Below are positions 11,770 through 23,941 of a stretch of DNA of 64,000 bases, one piece after another (positions within the stretch are counted from its first letter, which is position 1; every line of letters begins with the position of its first letter). The notes below the pieces were generated by a model. That model did no database searches. It saw nothing but the letters and a program-made list of their open reading frames with translations, and was not told the DNA's origin. The translations under genes and the position numbers were made by a program. The DNA is from Apostichopus japonicus (lineage: Eukaryota > Echinodermata > Holothuroidea > Aspidochirotida > Stichopodidae). Where the stretch lies: contig NC_092576.1 of NCBI RefSeq assembly GCF_037975245.1, positions 3,097,501-3,161,500 on the forward strand, written 5' to 3'.

Positions 11770-13991
11770 ATAAGCTGTTGGAAGATTCTCATTTCAACAT
11801 TTATTGAGAAAAGTCTATGATTTACATTGCTGATTCATCACCTCTACAAACTCAGTAAATAACCCTGGAGTCTATCAGAATTTAACCTTCTTGAACACCT
11901 TGTTCTTCATCCAGCAACTCAAGAATGTGATGTAATCAAGTTTTCTGCTTTGAAAGGTCATCATATCAATTAATCTTTTGCAAAGCTAGCAGTAATGGAT
12001 ATGATACTGATTAATAATAGTATCATCAATCATAAATAACTTGTAATACTTTTTTGTCAAATATTATGAAGAATCTCAAGGTAAAAGCCTCAGTTAAGTT
12101 ACACAATAGTTACAGGTATAGACATTGCTCCATTACTTTAATGACCCTTTTCGATGAGCTAACTGTTTGTGAGATTACCTTTGGTTATTGTTTATATCAT
12201 TGAATCATTTCTTAATTATGACAGTATTTCATTTATATGATTTGATTTCAAAATGAGTTTTATTTTCGAAGAACATTAAAAGGATTAGTACTATTGCCAC
12301 TATCAACCTTGTGAGCTAAACAATATTTGGGGAGGGGTTTGGGAGTTGGTCTCAAGAGGAGTCCAATCCTTCTTACTGTTTCTCCATAACAACTATACAA
12401 TTCCCAGATATGAATAATGATATAAGTTACAAAAATGCTACAGCTTTACCTTCAGATCTAAAGTTAAATCCTACCGGTAATGTATTTCTGTGCCTTAAAA
12501 GTGCTTCAATAACAACCCATCCCTTCCCCTCCAAAAAAAAAAGGGACCGCAGGATGCACATCAGGGATTGGAGCACAGCGAACTGGGACTCATCTCTGAC
12601 ATGCGATTTTGTGCTTAAAATTTCCTTACGAGAGCCCAAGAGATATCCCCAAATGCTAAAGATTAGAGTAATTCGTATATATATATTATGTATTATAGCT
12701 TCTTACACTTTTACACTTCTTTTTTATCATATATGCTTCAATTTTCTCCACTGTTGGTTGCCACACCTCTTGTACTCCAATAACAGTGTGTAGTTGTAAC
12801 TGCCACTTACATGGGTTTACTTTTCAAAGCCTTGCTTGGCCAGTCACTGAAGTCAGTCTCGATATCGCTCTACCCCCACCCCCCTCCCCTTTCTTCTCCC
12901 TCCTTTGAAAGGGGATGAATGTTAGTCCCTCCGTATTTGAAGCAGGTTTTAATAGTTTTTAGATGGGACAGGGTGATTATATTTCAAATTTACCAACAAG
13001 ACATTGTATTAGGCAATTGAGAGAGATAAAACTCTGGTTGGCTGAGAATGGATTACGTATTTGGAGGTGAAATGTCTTCTACCTTACTGGTGGAAAACCA
13101 CACTTTTATATCAATTGTTTTAGCTTGACATATGAACAATGTATCATTTTGATTTTCCAGATGTGGATCACAGTAGTAGTCTGAGATGTCATAGTGACAG
13201 ATGTTCCTCCAAAACAAGTCTGTTTTCTCATTCTTAAAATGAGATACACCTGTGTTATATATTCTTACTGTTCACTGCTCTTGTCATTTATAACTTCATC
13301 AACATGCCACCTAGATACATAAACTGTTAGTTTAATAATTGGTTTTCAATGAACTTTAAACAATAAAGGAAATCAAAGAAATTTGGGGGCCCAATTTTTA
13401 TTATTATTTAATCATTGAAGTGTGCCGTTGCCAGTTAATAAACTTTCACCAATTCCTCAAAACACAAACTCTGTAAGTATGATTTGAACTAAAGATAAAG
13501 GAGATGTCCAGTAATTCTCTCACAGTGAACTCAGCTACCAGAGAATGCATTTAAGTTTGTCTCAATGTCTTTCTATGTGAATTTTCTCGAACAGCGCCCA
13601 GGTATTTTTTCCTGTCATCATGTTTGCTTTTAGAGAATTATTGAGAATGCATTATCAAATGAAAACATGTATATTAAAATTATTTTTAACTTCAGAAAAA
13701 TGAACTACATATGAACTTTATATGAGCTACATTATCTATTACTTATCTCCTGCATTGCTTTCTATAAGATATGATATCGTTTTTTGTTACCTATTTGAAA
13801 CATTAATATTCGTTAATAAAATTGTATTCCCAGTTGTTATATTCGTTTGTTATATTAGGTATCCTCTTTTGCTGTTCAATTAGCACCATGACTAATTAAT
13901 AAGTTTCAACATTTTGGCTCCTTTTAAGGCATCTTTTGTCTTTTTCTATATAGACAACAGATGTTCATAATGCCTAATTGAATTATATGTA
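11770..13991. other. 3' flank of gene C, no gene
   Basis: The sequence is similar to the 3' flank of gene B (57,358-59,325), including the stretch around TCTCCACTGTTGGTTGCCAC (12,744 and 58,358). Open frames here are not conserved between the two copies, which argues against a hidden coding gene. The similarity is explained by the segmental duplication. Confidence 0.6.
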
Positions 13992-14257
13992 AATAATGCT
14001 AATTAATACTTATTCGTGACTATATCATTATATGTTCAATAACTCCTTTCTATTACTTCATACAAAATACAACAGAAAAGGTAATTACCTGATTGCTAAT
14101 TGAGTTGTTAATAATTGTTAAGGTGTTAATAAATGTAAAGTTGTTAATAATGTTAATTAAAACTTATAGGTGACTATATCATTGCATGTTCAATAAATCC
14201 TTTCTATTATTACATACAACAGAAAAGGTTATTACCTGATTGCAAATTGAGTCGTGA
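13992..14257. repeat. Tandem duplication, two units, 154-bp period
   Basis: AATAATGCTAATT at 13,992 and AATAATGTTAATT at 14,146 begin two copies that continue through GTGACTATATCATT, TTCAATAA, CTTTCTATTA and ATTACCTGATTGC. The homologous place near 59,955 in copy 2 has only one unit, so this is a local duplication private to copy 1. Confidence 0.75.
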
Positions 14258-14519
14258 GTTAGCTTTTGATGTACAAAATATGTTGTCCAAACATTTGATA
14301 TTTAGCTTTAAAGATTAATAGTTGAGATTCCACATGGTTACAAAGGTTGTGCCTTACAACAAGACTTTGATGGTTTTGTTTTTGTTTGGTTTGCTTTGTT
14401 GGTTGTTTGTTTATATTTTGGTGGAGGGGTGGGTTCTTAAGCTGTCTATTTTAATTTTAATTCAAATATACTTTTGTACCAAATCAATGGCCTTAATGTA
14501 ACCAAGCGACATATGTTGT

Positions 14520-15330
14520 CACTGTTACTGATCACAGTGCATTATAGATGTCATCAAACGTAATGCACTGTCACTCTTACGGAATACCATGTACTCACCA
14601 AACACTGCGATATGTAAATGTCACCAAGTATCATATGTTGTCCCTGCTACCAAAAACACAATCACCAAGTATTCTACACTCTCATAAATTATCATGCACA
14701 GTCACTATCACCATCATCTTTGTCACTGTCACATATCAAAGACTGTCACTGTTACTACCAAGCCCTCTCACTATCATACAGCATACACTCACCAAGTATC
14801 CTACCATGTCACTGTCACAAACAATACACTGTCACTATCACCATCATCTCTGTCACTGTCACATATCAAAGTCACTATTACTACCAAGCACTATCACTAT
14901 CATACACCATGCACTCACCAAGTATCCTACCATGTCAATGTCACAAATTATACACTGTCACTATCACTACCATATACACTGCCACATATCAAAGTATGTC
15001 GCTGTTACTACCAAGCACTATTATACACTCACGAAGTATCCTACCATGTCAGTCACAAATTATACACTGTCACTATCATAAACGGTCACTGCCACATATC
15101 AAAGACGGTCACTGTTACTACCAAGCACCATGTACTGTCACTACCATAAGCTTACACCAAACTTACCACTCATCAAGTAACATACATTGTCACTGTCACA
15201 TTAAGACTACCACCGTCACACAACATCCCCTGTCACTACCATACACAAACACCGTACACTCAGCAAGCATTATAAATCATCACCAGCATGCATTGGTCAG
15301 TTCATCAAGCACCACACACTATCACGAAGT
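14520..15330. repeat. Compound minisatellite rich in CACTGTCAC
   Basis: A roughly 125-130-bp higher-order unit recurs, for example TATCACCATCATCTTTGTCA at 14,706 and its near copy at 14,836. Each unit is built from shorter words (TCACTGTCAC, CACATATCAAAG, CACCAAGTATCCTACCATG, TACTACCAAGCAC). Long open frames cross it in all three plus frames because the repeat lacks stop codons. They give His/Ser/Thr/Tyr-rich low-complexity peptides and are not gene evidence. The array is missing from the duplicate at 59,990-60,010. Confidence 0.85.
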
Positions 15331-15944
15331 ACACCGACACTCTTACCAACAGAAAATAGTCATGAAGGAACTCACAGTTCATACGCTCTACTTTTATGGT
15401 TTTCCAATAATAGTACCTCATTGTACATATTTGCAGTGTTATTGATAAACAAAAATGGATCTGCCTGTAACATTTTACTCTTGATAAAACCTCATATTCA
15501 GCAGTTTTCCAATAATAATCGATTTCATCAATGACAATCCTGCTATGTACGGTATGCAATTTTATCGCCCTGTTTTAATCCTTACCAGATTTATTTCAAT
15601 GATCTTATGTTGTATATCATTGTTCTATAAGAATGAGTACGCTTGCTGTCCTGTCAAAAACAACTCTTCACGGTGTTCATAGATGCATACTGCAGAATTA
15701 TTCAATTTAGGTCTAACTTTGTAAAAGTACGGGTATTTGTTTAGAGATGAACACTTTCTCAACGTTTCAAATGCCAGCTGTTACAATAAACTATACAACT
15801 GTCGTCATGATATTGGTTAATGTATGCATGAATGCATGCACATGGAATTATGCAGGCTTTGAAACCTTACTGGTGGCTTTTCGATTTTTTTATTTGCGTA
15901 AATGTTGTATCACTCTGTGATATTGTAGACATATATTATATTTC

Positions 15945-15986
15945 TATATATGTAGATATAGATATATATATATATATATAAATATA
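15945..15986. repeat. TA-rich microsatellite
   Basis: A run of TA dinucleotides with a few interruptions. It continues on the other side of the adjacent MITE at about 16,348-16,390. The corresponding TA tract in copy 2 (about 60,263-60,312) is uninterrupted, which shows that mobile elements landed in this microsatellite in copy 1. Confidence 0.8.
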
Positions 15987-15989
15987 CAA

Positions 15990-16344
15990 GGGCGTAGGAA
16001 CCGGGGGGCTGGGGGCGCCAGCCCCCCCCCCCCAGTGAAAAATATGGGGGGCGGAAGTATCATTCCGCCCCCCCCGCTCCGCAAGTCAGAAAACCCCTTT
16101 TTCATTTCCAAATGAGAAAAAAATCTCATTTGGAGCACCAAATTGCATTTAAGGCCAGGTGAAAATGCAAAATTCTTTACAAAATGGAGTGGGAGTTGAA
16201 GTGTGCTATATTGCACCAAATTGCATCTGAGGCCACCTGGAAATGCAAAAAAAATCCAAAGGGGAGGGGGACACCCCCTTAGACCCCTCCCCCAGGCCGG
16301 CCATCAGTCTTCAGCCCCCCACTCAAAAGTACCTTCCTACGCCA
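15990..16344. mobile_element. MITE-like element with GGCGTAGGAA termini
   Basis: GGCGTAGGAA at 15,991-16,000 is exactly inverted as TTCCTACGCC at 16,334-16,343, flanked on both sides by TA microsatellite. The interior is G/C-rich at both ends. It holds two direct repeats of about 78-bp spacing starting GCACCAAATTGCAT (16,135 and 16,213). No transposase is encoded. It is absent from the matching place in copy 2, so it behaves as an insertion. The superfamily cannot be fixed because the TA-rich flank hides the target duplication. Confidence 0.7.

Positions 16345-16347
<3 letters not shown>

Positions 16348-16390
<43 letters not shown>
16348..16390. repeat. TA dinucleotide microsatellite
   Basis: About 20 TA units lie between the MITE and the SINE. 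It is the right-hand part of the microsatellite into which the MITE inserted. Confidence 0.9.
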
Positions 16391-16392
<2 letters not shown>

Positions 16393-16637
16393 AGAACGTT
16401 ATGACTTGGAAAATCCAGAACAGTGGAAAAACTTCCAGCCTCCACCGGGATTCGAACCAGGGCCTCCCACTTTATATGCGAACACCCTAACCACTAGGCT
16501 ATGGACGCTGATGTCCAGAGGTTCGAAACCGGTAAGGAAGGTCGTAATTCCACTGTATAGGCGTTATTCACCTGTATCGAACAATACGTGTACTGTTTTG
16601 ATGACATATTTGCCCTACTCTAGAGATCAAACGTAGC
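16391..16637 (-). mobile_element. tRNA-derived SINE
   Basis: On the minus strand there is an RNA polymerase III A box, TAGCCTAGTGG (plus 16,491-16,501), followed by a B box, GGTTCGAATCC (plus 16,448-16,458), with tRNA-like spacing. The tRNA-like head is followed by an unrelated tail and the element is bounded by TA-rich sequence on both sides. The remaining stem arms are too degenerate for a functional tRNA. It is absent from copy 2 of the segmental duplication, consistent with retroposition after the duplication. Outer limits are approximate. Confidence 0.75.
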
Positions 16638-16866
16638 AATATATATATATATTTATATTATGTGGGAACGTCACATTTGTTTATTGTACCCTTTGGTTAA
16701 TCTCTTCAAATGTACTATTTCAATGCAATAAAAAAAACATAACTAATGGAAATAAAAACAAAAAGAGGTATTTTGTCTTTAATATGCTTCTTATTAATTA
16801 AATTATCATAATATACTAAAAATGGTGATCTGCAACAATGAATGGTCAAGAAGAAAGCTGAATTAT

Positions 16867-19800
16867 TGTTCCGTCGTATCACTATACATTTAGTATATTA
16901 TATCGTCAAATTGTTGATTAATAATCACTTCCATATTTGTGTACTTTTACGATTAGAACTAAAAAATCCAGTAGTGTGATCGTGGAAACGGGAACCATCT
17001 TTACATTGGATGCACTTTATACATAAACATACATACTAACCTCAAAATAACTCTACAATGGCGAACAGGGGAACAAAAAACACGCTCATAGTTTTCAACC
17101 CTATTACGTGGACAACTGGAAAGATGCAGTCTTTGCAGGTACGTCGTTGCTATGGTATGTAGTTTCCTTGGTAGAGACATTAGGGTATGTAGGTTGTGGT
17201 TGTAGCAATAGCCAATGACCTCAGGATATTTCTCTACCGTACTCCTAAATTGGTTGTATTGCTAAAGTATTGAAGAAGAAATTATTGGAAGTACATCTAT
17301 CCGACTTTTAACCTAAATGACAACAGTATTGATCTCAATACGATAGACCCACAAATTAAGGTCACTGTTGCTCTAGCTTCAACAAACATTTTACTGCGAC
17401 CTTTAAAGTATTTTTCCTCAGTGAGCCATCTATTTGTATAATGGAACTCTCGTCGATGTTTGGAAGTAATTTATAGATTCAGAACCACCTGGGAAGTACT
17501 TTGTTAAAACATTTTTTTTAAATGATTTTGCTTAAGTTATTGCAAAACATGTTGACCTTTAATCTTGAAGTGTTGTAGACTCGAAGACTCAGTGACGTGA
17601 CTATTAGGATAATATGTTAGGGATGAAAATAATATTACAATAATCGTTAACCGATATGGCAGTATTTTAGTCATGTGAAATTGTGTATATTTGATGAGAT
17701 AAGAAACATGATGAACTAGAAATAGCCTAGCTAAGGTGTGATTGGTTAACTTGTCAACTTAGTAACATTGTATAATTGATTGTGCTATTGCTAAATTGTT
17801 TCAATAAGGACCAGTCTCTTCAAGGGCTGATGTGTTGGCCGATAAAGTGCCGGATGTGTTTCTGTCATAATTTACTGTTACTATAGTTTGGATGCAACAT
17901 AAAAGCGCACTCTTCCTATAATAGTCGAGGAAGATAGGATTACAGTAAATAAGATATGTGTTCAGATATTAAGTTGTAATTAGGAGGTGGGATTTCTGCT
18001 TCGGAAGAACTTGGTTACATTTACTGCTATATGGTATAAAGTCGTTACTCTGAGTACAACTTAAAATGTTTAAGCGTAATGACAGAGGATATACGGATTA
18101 ATAATTGCACCTTTGGAGAATCCATGCGGATTATTTGGTGAATTGCTTCAAGGAAAATACAATATCATGCCCGTAAGCACCAGCATGGTTTACGCACGAT
18201 GTTTAGTGGCCTTACTATGAATCAAGATGGGGATGATAAAGTAAACAAACATGTGATTTAAGATGATTCATTTGAGATTATCTGTTAACGTATAGAGGAA
18301 CCTAGCTCCTATCAATCTGCTATTACACAGAACGAGACTCAAAACGTTCCTACAAAGTTTGAATACTTGTCTATCACATGTTCACTCTCCAATTAATACT
18401 GAAGTTGACTGTACGTACTCCATCATATACACTCACATCTGGTGAAAGAAAGAAAATCGCAATCATGACTAATTTACATATATCCACATATTCATACTTT
18501 ATCCGTATTTCAAAAAAACTATGTAGAATACTGCTACACTGTGATCATCATAAAAGCAATAGACTATCAGCTCTGTCCAGAAACCCAAGTATTACTTACT
18601 TATCACACAGAAAATAACATGAACGGGAAACATAACATTCTCTGTACGAAGTACTGAATAGAAAATCTACCATGCAAAACCGATAACCCCAAAGTTTTGG
18701 CCTATTATAATACAGAGTGTCCTGAACCACCTGTTCATCTTGTCAACCCACATTCAACTAATAACCGTATTATGTTAATAAATATCGCGTAAGCTACCAA
18801 CTTGTGTATGTCCAAACACAGGAGATGGTAGCTGATAGAGTGGTATGTATGAATTGTGTGTAGTTTTATTACAACTGAAACTGAAATTATATCACCAACG
18901 GCAAATTATTGCAAAATAGACATACAAAAAATAAGACATACGAAAGGTGGTCTTTGTTTTTATAACATTTATGTAATTAATTGTCTTACTAATGAGATGA
19001 GTTCTTAAATATTGCACAATTTTTTAAGATACAAAAGTGATGAATACAGCGTAACTGTGTAACTCGTATCTTCTATTTACTCTAGAAATTGACTTATAAG
19101 GCCTCTGATTAGTCATTATGCCCTTATTTTCCGCATATTTATTTGACGATTTAGAGTCTTTTCATCTGAGAGATCATTTGAAAGGCAATGCAAGGCTGAT
19201 GAAAGAGAAACATTATACTACCAACGTCCTCAATATATTTGCATGTCTCTCTATTTCAAAAGACTATAGAAAACCATGTTGTTCGTTTCGTTTCTCAGGA
19301 GCTGACCCTCGGGCCGTGTACTAGAATACGAGGTCCATTCAATAACTGTATATTATAAAGACTTTTCTCTTTCAAACTATAAAAGTGGTAATTAAATCAA
19401 TTCCACAACACTATCGTGGTTGAGGGCACACAACGTGCGGGTCACGGTTTCTTAGTGGACCATTTCGTTTGCCTTATACTAGTCAAATTTTGCATCAAAC
19501 ACGCGTACTTCATCAGTTACACATATTGCCTCGTTTCATATATAGAAATGCTACTGAAAATAAAGCTATGAAACTTCTGCAAGTGCAATTATGTCTTACA
19601 CACTTTGGCTGAGTGTTGCTGGTAGCCTGCGGTAAGGACTATACTAAGCTGTGGTCTAAAACAGACTAACATTAATTTGATTTTCTATACAGTCACCCCA
19701 GTCAGACTAAATCTTTAGCAAGCCAACTGCAACTAACATAACTCTTTTAGGTGGGCAATTCTTTTAGCCGGATCTGAAATTATTTGAGTCCATATCCGCG

Positions 19801-20954
19801 ACGATAGAGACTTCCTTTCTGATAGCCCGTTAGCCAAGGCACTCATACTATCATTTTTACTGGTTCATGTCATGTGTACAATCCTCGACTCTCTAATTGC
19901 AAATCTCAAAATATATATGACAGCTGCCCATCGCCGATAACCAGTGAATATCAACTAAATCAAAGATATTTAGAAGCAGTGTATCTAGGGACAGCAAAGT
20001 ACGCGAAAATTTTGTTTCTATGATGGCAGGTAATGGAAGTTTCTTCGTTCTTGTGATTTTGTTATCACGACATATTTAAGTGACGCCCATAAGGGTAGAT
20101 AGCTATTTGATAACAACATTACCATGGTTTCTTCCCCTGTTACTACAATCCGAACTATGGTATATCATCTGTACCGTGTAGACAATTGCTATCTTATTTT
20201 TCTTCCATTTCATAGTTGATGTTTACACAACGCAATAAACGAGATGCTTAGGAATGTGACTTAGTGTATTAGCTGGAAGATAGGTGGATCTGAAAAGAAA
20301 AGTCACAATAAACCTTCTTCCAATATATGTGTTTAAATTATTGGCAAATTCTCGTTATTAATGTGGTCTTATATGCGTAACGGTCGCGGCAGTCCAAATC
20401 TTATCTTAATATCCGCAAGGGCCAAGAAAGTAGTGCGAGGAAGATAACAATTTTCCTTTCTCTGGTATTGTCACTTTCAATTGAAAACATATTTGATGAA
20501 AATCTGTGAGACAATTTATGATGTCATTTTAGTCACTACAATTTTGTGAAAGAAAGAATAAAGAGTGTTATTACGTTACTGGTTTTATATGATACGATTG
20601 AATGGATAAACCAATGAAATCATATCGGATCAGATAATAAAATATATAAAGATTGTTCTATTGACTTCACTCTTGTCTTTTTTTCACATGATCTTCACCC
20701 ACACTTTTCAGCTGGAATGTAAAGTTGGAATTTCATATCATGAATTATATTTCAGTTGTGGAGTGGGTCAGATGTAAAAATTTCAATTTAAATTACAGAT
20801 CAATGAAACGTTTGAATAGATTTGATAACAAGTTGGGACTTTTTTTTGAAGAAAGAAAAAATGCTGTAATTTTGTACATTATTGTAATGGAGTAAATTGT
20901 CGCCAAACATTTCGGACTATTTTTATTTTCGTAAATTATTCGCTCAACGAGATT
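16867..20954. other. Gene-free interval
   Basis: No similarity to genes A-C is visible. The sequence is AT-rich and open frames are short and lack recognisable motifs. One candidate first coding exon (17,058-17,138) is listed separately with low confidence. Confidence 0.45.
17058..17138 (+). CDS. Candidate first coding exon, unassigned
   Basis: An ATG in a fair start context (ACAATGG) opens 27 stop-free codons (MANRGTKNTL...) that end in CAG followed by a GTACGT donor. No matching downstream exon was found and the peptide is not recognised. It could be chance; it is recorded only because start context, phase and donor coincide. Confidence 0.12.
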
Positions 20955-20959
20955 ACTGC

Positions 20960-21162
20960 TGTAATAGATTAACTAAACGACTGGTATATATTCTATACTC
21001 TATAAGGTCACTTGTATATATACTCCATAAGATATATCTACCCGAGGTCACCTTTGTCATATCAGTTATACACGAACCACCGAATAGAAGAGAAGTATAA
21101 TCTCACTCACGCGTATTGAATGTGTTTTATTATTTTGTCTAACCCTGTGCGGGATCACGACA
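20960..21162 (+). repeat. 5' LTR of the Gypsy element
   Basis: 203 bp, beginning TGTAATAG and ending CACGACA. It contains TATATATACTCC, a TATA-like stretch, and TGTTTTATTATTTTG near its end. Compared with the 3' LTR it has four substitutions, lacks one C in the ACCCGAGG region and lacks a 6-bp GGAAGC-type segment near the end. Confidence 0.95.
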
Positions 21163-21167
21163 AAAAG

Positions 21168-21178
21168 TGGCGACGAGG
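21168..21178 (+). promoter_or_regulatory. Primer binding site, tRNA-Ser(GCU) type
   Basis: TGGCGACGAGG starts five bases after the 5' LTR. It is complementary to the 3' end expected for an animal tRNA-Ser(GCU) (acceptor stem plus CCA). The match is from general knowledge of that tRNA's acceptor stem. Confidence 0.75.
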
Positions 21179-21234
21179 ATTAATTTTTTACAGGAAATAT
21201 TTTTCTTCGACTTCTACATCTTTTCTTATTTCTT

Positions 21235-22017
21235 ATGGCTTTATTTGGGAAGCTAGAGGAGTTTTGCGAATGAAGGGAAGAATGGATCCAATATGTTGAG
21301 CGCCTTGAACATTTCTTCGCAGCTAACAGTATTGCGGATGAAGCAAAGAAACGTTCCATATTTCTCAGTATTGTGGGACCCGATTCCTATAAATTGTTAA
21401 GGAATTTAGTTTCCCCGGAAAAACCAGGTGAAAAAACATTCACAGAGTTGGTTGAAATTATGACCAAACACTAAAGCCCCGCCCCATCGGAGACAGTTGA
21501 ACGTTGTAAGTTCAACAGCCGATTTCGAAAATCCGGTGAGTCAATCGCTACCTTCGTTTCTGAACTGAAGTCGTTATCAGAATTCTGTAATTTTGGTAAC
21601 ACTTTTAATGATATGCTAAGAGACCGATTGGTTTGTGGGATTAACGATGATAGAATCCAACGTAATTTGTTGGCTCAACCTAAACTCACATTTGCTAAAG
21701 CATTAGAAATAGCCACTAGCCAAGAAACGGCAGCCCGGAACGCGCAACACCTGAAAGAGGCCTTTCAGCAGCCCCTGGCGACACCTCTGACCCAAGAGTC
21801 GGTCATGCACATCCCTAAAGGTCACAAAGGTCAGAAAGTTACCTTGCAGTCCGAGAAATATCGCAATCGAAAGGAGTGGTCGTCAAAACAAAAGTGTTAT
21901 CGCTGTGGAAACAATAATCACGAGCAGAAGGATTGCTGGTTCAAGGTAAGGACTGTCATAATTATGGAAAGAGAGGACATATTGCCAAAGTTTGTAGGAG
22001 TAAGATATCTAAAGTGA
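21235..22017 (+). pseudogene. gag: gag, broken
   Basis: The first ATG is at 21,235. The frame reads a Gypsy-type capsid region, then a basic stretch and a nucleocapsid zinc knuckle C-x2-C-x4-H-x4-C at 21,895-21,936. Two in-frame stops interrupt it: TGA at codon 13 (21,271) and TAA at 21,472. The longest remaining open part is 21,613-22,017. After the first knuckle the coding sense passes to another frame, where a second knuckle lies at the start of pol. This switch may be a mutation or a natural gag-pol frame change; no obvious slippery heptamer is visible. The product would bind and package element RNA. Confidence 0.85.
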
Positions 22018-23938
22018 AGCAGGTCAATGTAGACACTGGACAAGCTAACGATAAATTATTTGATCTGTTCAACGTAAATGACGGTAGGGCACCATTAGCA
22101 GTGGACATAAAGATTGATGGACAGAGTGTAAACATGGAAGTAGATACAGGAGCTTCTATGTCGATCGTTTCAGAGGAAACTTTCAAGGCGATTTGGCCAA
22201 ACAAAGAGTGGCACAAAACAGATATTGTTCTTCGTACGTATACCGGAGCAAAGGTAGAAATTTTAGGTGAAACTGAAGTGACCGTCGAATATCAGCGACA
22301 AAAATGCAAGTTGCGGTTAATCGTTATACGTGGTGAGGGAGCAAGTCTTCTTGGTCGCGACTGGCTTCAGAAAATTCGGCTGGACTGGAATAGTTTCTAC
22401 GTCAATAACGTGACCAGGGAACACCTGTCAGAGTTGCTGAAAGCCCATAGTGAATTATTTAAAGAGGGACTAGGTTTGTTAAAGGGAACCACAGCCAAAA
22501 TCTATGTTGACTCACAGGTCAATCCAAAGTTTTACAAACCGCGATCAGTTCCCTACGCAATGAGGAACAAAGTAGAAGCTGAACTGGACAGGTTGCAAAG
22601 TGAGGGCATAATAACGCCAATTCAGTTCGCAGATTGGGCCGCGCCAATGGTACCCATCCTTAAAGCGGATAAGTCATCTATTCGGATTTGTGGTGACTAT
22701 AAGGTTACTGTTAACAAAGCGTCTACATTGGATCAATATCCAATCCCTAAGATCGAGGATCTCGTCGCGACCTTGGCTGGCGGAAAGACTTTTTCGAAAC
22801 TGGACATGAGCCAGGCCTACCAGCAATTGAAACTGGATGAAGATTCCAAACAATATGTGGTCATCAACACCCACAAGTGACTCTTCCAGTATAATCGCCT
22901 TCCATTTGGCATATCATCGGCCCCCAGGATATTCCAACGTGCCATCGAAGGTATCTTACAGGGAATACCCAATGTAGTGGTATACCTGGATGACATCCTC
23001 ATAACGGGTGAAACTGAGGAGGAACACTTGATGATCCTTGACAAAGTCCTCAGTAAGCTAGAAAATGCTGGTCTTCGGCTCAGAAAGGAGAAATGTTCAT
23101 TCATGACGCCATCTGTACAATACCTAGGTCACGTGATTGACGAGAAAGGTTTTCACCCCATGCCAGAAAAGGTAAAAGCAATCAAGGAAGCACCGGCACC
23201 ACATAACGTGACGGAGCTAAAGTCGTATTTGGATCTTCTAACTTACTACGGGAAGTTCCTACCGGCACTGTCGACAACTTTGGCTCCACTATACGATTTG
23301 TTGAGGAAGGACACTCAATGGCGATGGACAAAAACGGAAAAGTCTGCCTTTGGGAACTCTAAAGACTTACTCATGTCTTCACAAGTATTGTGTCATTATG
23401 ATCCTATAAAAGAATTAATATTGTCATGTGATGCATCCCCTTATGGAATTGGCGCTGTGTTACCACACAAAATGGAAGACGGCTCAGAGCAACCGATTGG
23501 GTTTGCTTCGCGCACATTGTCAAGCGCAGAAAAGAATTATGCGCAAATTGAAAAAGAGGGTTTAGCATGTGTGTTTGGCGTAAAGAAAATTCATTCGTAT
23601 CTTTATGGGCGACATTTTACGATGTTCACAGATCACAAGCCGCTGCTTCGTTTGTTCAATGAGGGCCGCGCAATACAGCCGCAGGCATCCGCGCGCATTC
23701 AGCGTTGGGCTCTCACTCTTGCTATGTATGAATACAATCTCAAATTCAAACCAACAGATGCACATGCTAATGCCGACGCAATGAGTCAACTTCCATTGCC
23801 AGAAACGATTAAGAGTAATCCAGTATCCCCAGAGATAGTACTTGCACTGAATATTCTTGACCAATGCCCAGTAACATCAAGTCAAGTACGCAAAAGTACT
23901 CGACGTGATCCAACATTATCTAAAATATTGGGTTATGT
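21954..23938 (+). pseudogene. pol: pol N-terminal part: protease, RT, RNase H, broken
   Basis: The frame opens with a degenerate second zinc knuckle in which the second Cys is Tyr (21,954-21,995). An aspartic protease follows with D-T-G-A at 22,143-22,154 and a later LLGRDWL motif. Reverse transcriptase runs from about 22,510. It contains FSKLDMSQAYQQ and the catalytic Y-L-D-D at 22,983-22,994, but is split by TGA at 22,878. RNase H follows with its first catalytic Asp at 23,430 and a TDHKPL motif near 23,630. The frame is left near 23,938, where the integrase continues in another frame. The conserved motifs are otherwise intact, so the damage is recent. Confidence 0.9.
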
Positions 23939-23941
23939 AAA

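Larger units (their letters stand above)
2490..16866 (+). repeat. Segmental duplication, copy 1
   Basis: This block aligns in the same orientation with 48,915-60,573. Similarity extends through introns, exons and 3' flank. Matching landmarks include AGGAATGTCTGGTT (2,535 and 48,957), the CTGCTGCCCTCTTCTATCCC exon (3,612 and 51,599), the VLW exon (6,133 and 53,609), the T-D-A-D-Y exon (7,984 and 55,358), the terminal exon (11,724 and 57,312) and GGGAACGTCACATTTGTTTA (16,664 and 60,316). Copy 1 is longer, mainly because of private insertions: tandem arrays at 5.5 and 14.5 kb, a MITE and a SINE. Boundaries are approximate. Confidence 0.85.

Noticed and set aside
12410-12793. 127-codon open stretch in the 3' flank of gene C
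   Set aside because: The duplicate at 58,000-58,420 does not preserve the frame, so it is not under coding constraint.
14548-15445. Three overlapping long plus-strand frames
   Set aside because: They are low-complexity translations of the CACTGTCAC minisatellite.
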